Origin: JAZDOK01 sp043798715
Lineage (GTDB): Bacteria; Vulcanimicrobiota; JAZDOK01
DNA: 51,717 nucleotides
Direction of reading: 5' to 3'
Assembly (NCBI GenBank): GCA_043798715.1
Contig: JAZDOK010000067.1
Coordinates: 1-51,717 of the forward strand
The notes below the pieces were generated by a model that saw only the letters and a list, made by a program, of their open reading frames with translations, was not told the origin of the DNA and searched no databases. Made by a program: the position numbers and the translations under genes. Numbering within the stretch: the stretch's first letter is position 1; every line of letters begins with the position of its first letter. Shown piece after piece: positions 51,516-51,717 of this stretch.

Positions 51516-51717
51516 TTAGAAACTGGCGGCGCTGCCCTCTGCAGACTGCGGGATGAGCTCCTCGGATCTCACATAGATGGGCTCGTTGGATGTGTCGTGA
51601 ATATTCTGGCCGATGGGAAGGAACCCGACCGACGCCGTCTGAACTGCCGCCACTTCGGTCCTCTCCGGCGCCTTCGTATCGGAGAGGGAATTGGAGGCCT
51701 TGTTGTTGATCGGATCT
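51516..51717 (-). CDS. C-terminal part of an unidentified protein
   Basis: The last 66 residues of a gene whose start lies beyond the window. It reads KASNSLSDTKAPERTEVAAV and ends EGSAASF. It is hydrophilic and low in aromatic residues, with a mixed Ser/Glu/Ala composition; I recognise no family. A strong terminator behind the stop codon supports that it is a real gene. Confidence 0.5.
   Translation of the reverse strand, partial: DPINNKASNSLSDTKAPERTEVAAVQTASVGFLPIGQNIHDTSNEPIYVRSEELIPQSAEGSAASF

Noticed and set aside
51313..51519. A 68-codon frame after MPE3
   Set aside because: No ribosome-binding site, overlaps the terminator of the opposite gene; at most it contains a remnant (EPIQHVRE) noted as a repeat.

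Overview
The window looks like a chromosomal contig of a Gram-negative (diderm) bacterium. It encodes a TolC/membrane-fusion/RND efflux set and many lipoproteins whose lipobox is followed by a residue other than Asp. Gene order around the core genes (rpsF-ssb-rpsR-rplI-dnaB, obgE-rpmA, yebC-ruvC-ruvA-ruvB-queH, fabF-rnc) is common in deltaproteobacteria-like and several uncultivated diderm phyla. Radical SAM enzymes and QueH fit an anaerobic or microaerobic life. I cannot place it below that level from sequence alone. There is no prophage, CRISPR array, complete IS element or replication origin in view. No stretch longer than about 300 bases lacks a gene or gene remnant.

Layout. 1-2000: the 3' part of a HAD phosphatase, a truncated 5S rRNA remnant, a mazEF toxin-antitoxin pair with its own promoter, a small membrane protein and a large inverted repeat. 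2049-5600: two radical SAM enzymes, tRNA-Trp and a holin-like membrane protein. 5584-10158 (minus): dnaB, rplI, rpsR, ssb, rpsF, obgE and rpmA, with two good promoters. 10265-13485 (minus): an S41 protease-like protein and a propeller/transglutaminase-like protein, both with altered catalytic residues. 13614-20859 (minus): an RND efflux operon led by its own TetR regulator, plus a second TetR gene. 21026-21548: tRNA-Gly, -Cys, -Val, -Asp and -Phe. 21699-25117: yebC, ruvC, ruvA, ruvB, queH. 25140-27089 (minus): accessory genes (a decayed formylglycine-type gene, DUF2442/DUF4160 pair, Uma2 nuclease) among palindromic repeats. 27270-33261: SNF2 helicase plus SWIM protein, then fabF and rnc. 33391-36796: small proteins, a degenerate GGDEF sensor and a TPR protein. 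36953-37855: a Xer-type tyrosine recombinase with striking inverted repeats just upstream.

37905-51301 is the most unusual part: seven consecutive predicted outer-membrane lipoproteins. Three are calcineurin-like metallophosphoesterases, two carry PI-PLC X-like domains (one fused to an NHL propeller, one to three tandem Ig-like repeats), and two are pure repeat-propeller proteins. Several share nearly the same ribosome-binding-site, signal-peptide and Thr-Pro-linker module. One 3' end is duplicated as an orphan fragment, which points to recent shuffling. Together they suggest a surface phosphodiester- or phospholipid-processing locus; this is inference.

A palindromic repeat family with the core GCGACGCATGCGTCGC recurs at gene ends and has also entered two reading frames in the SNF2/SWIM pair.
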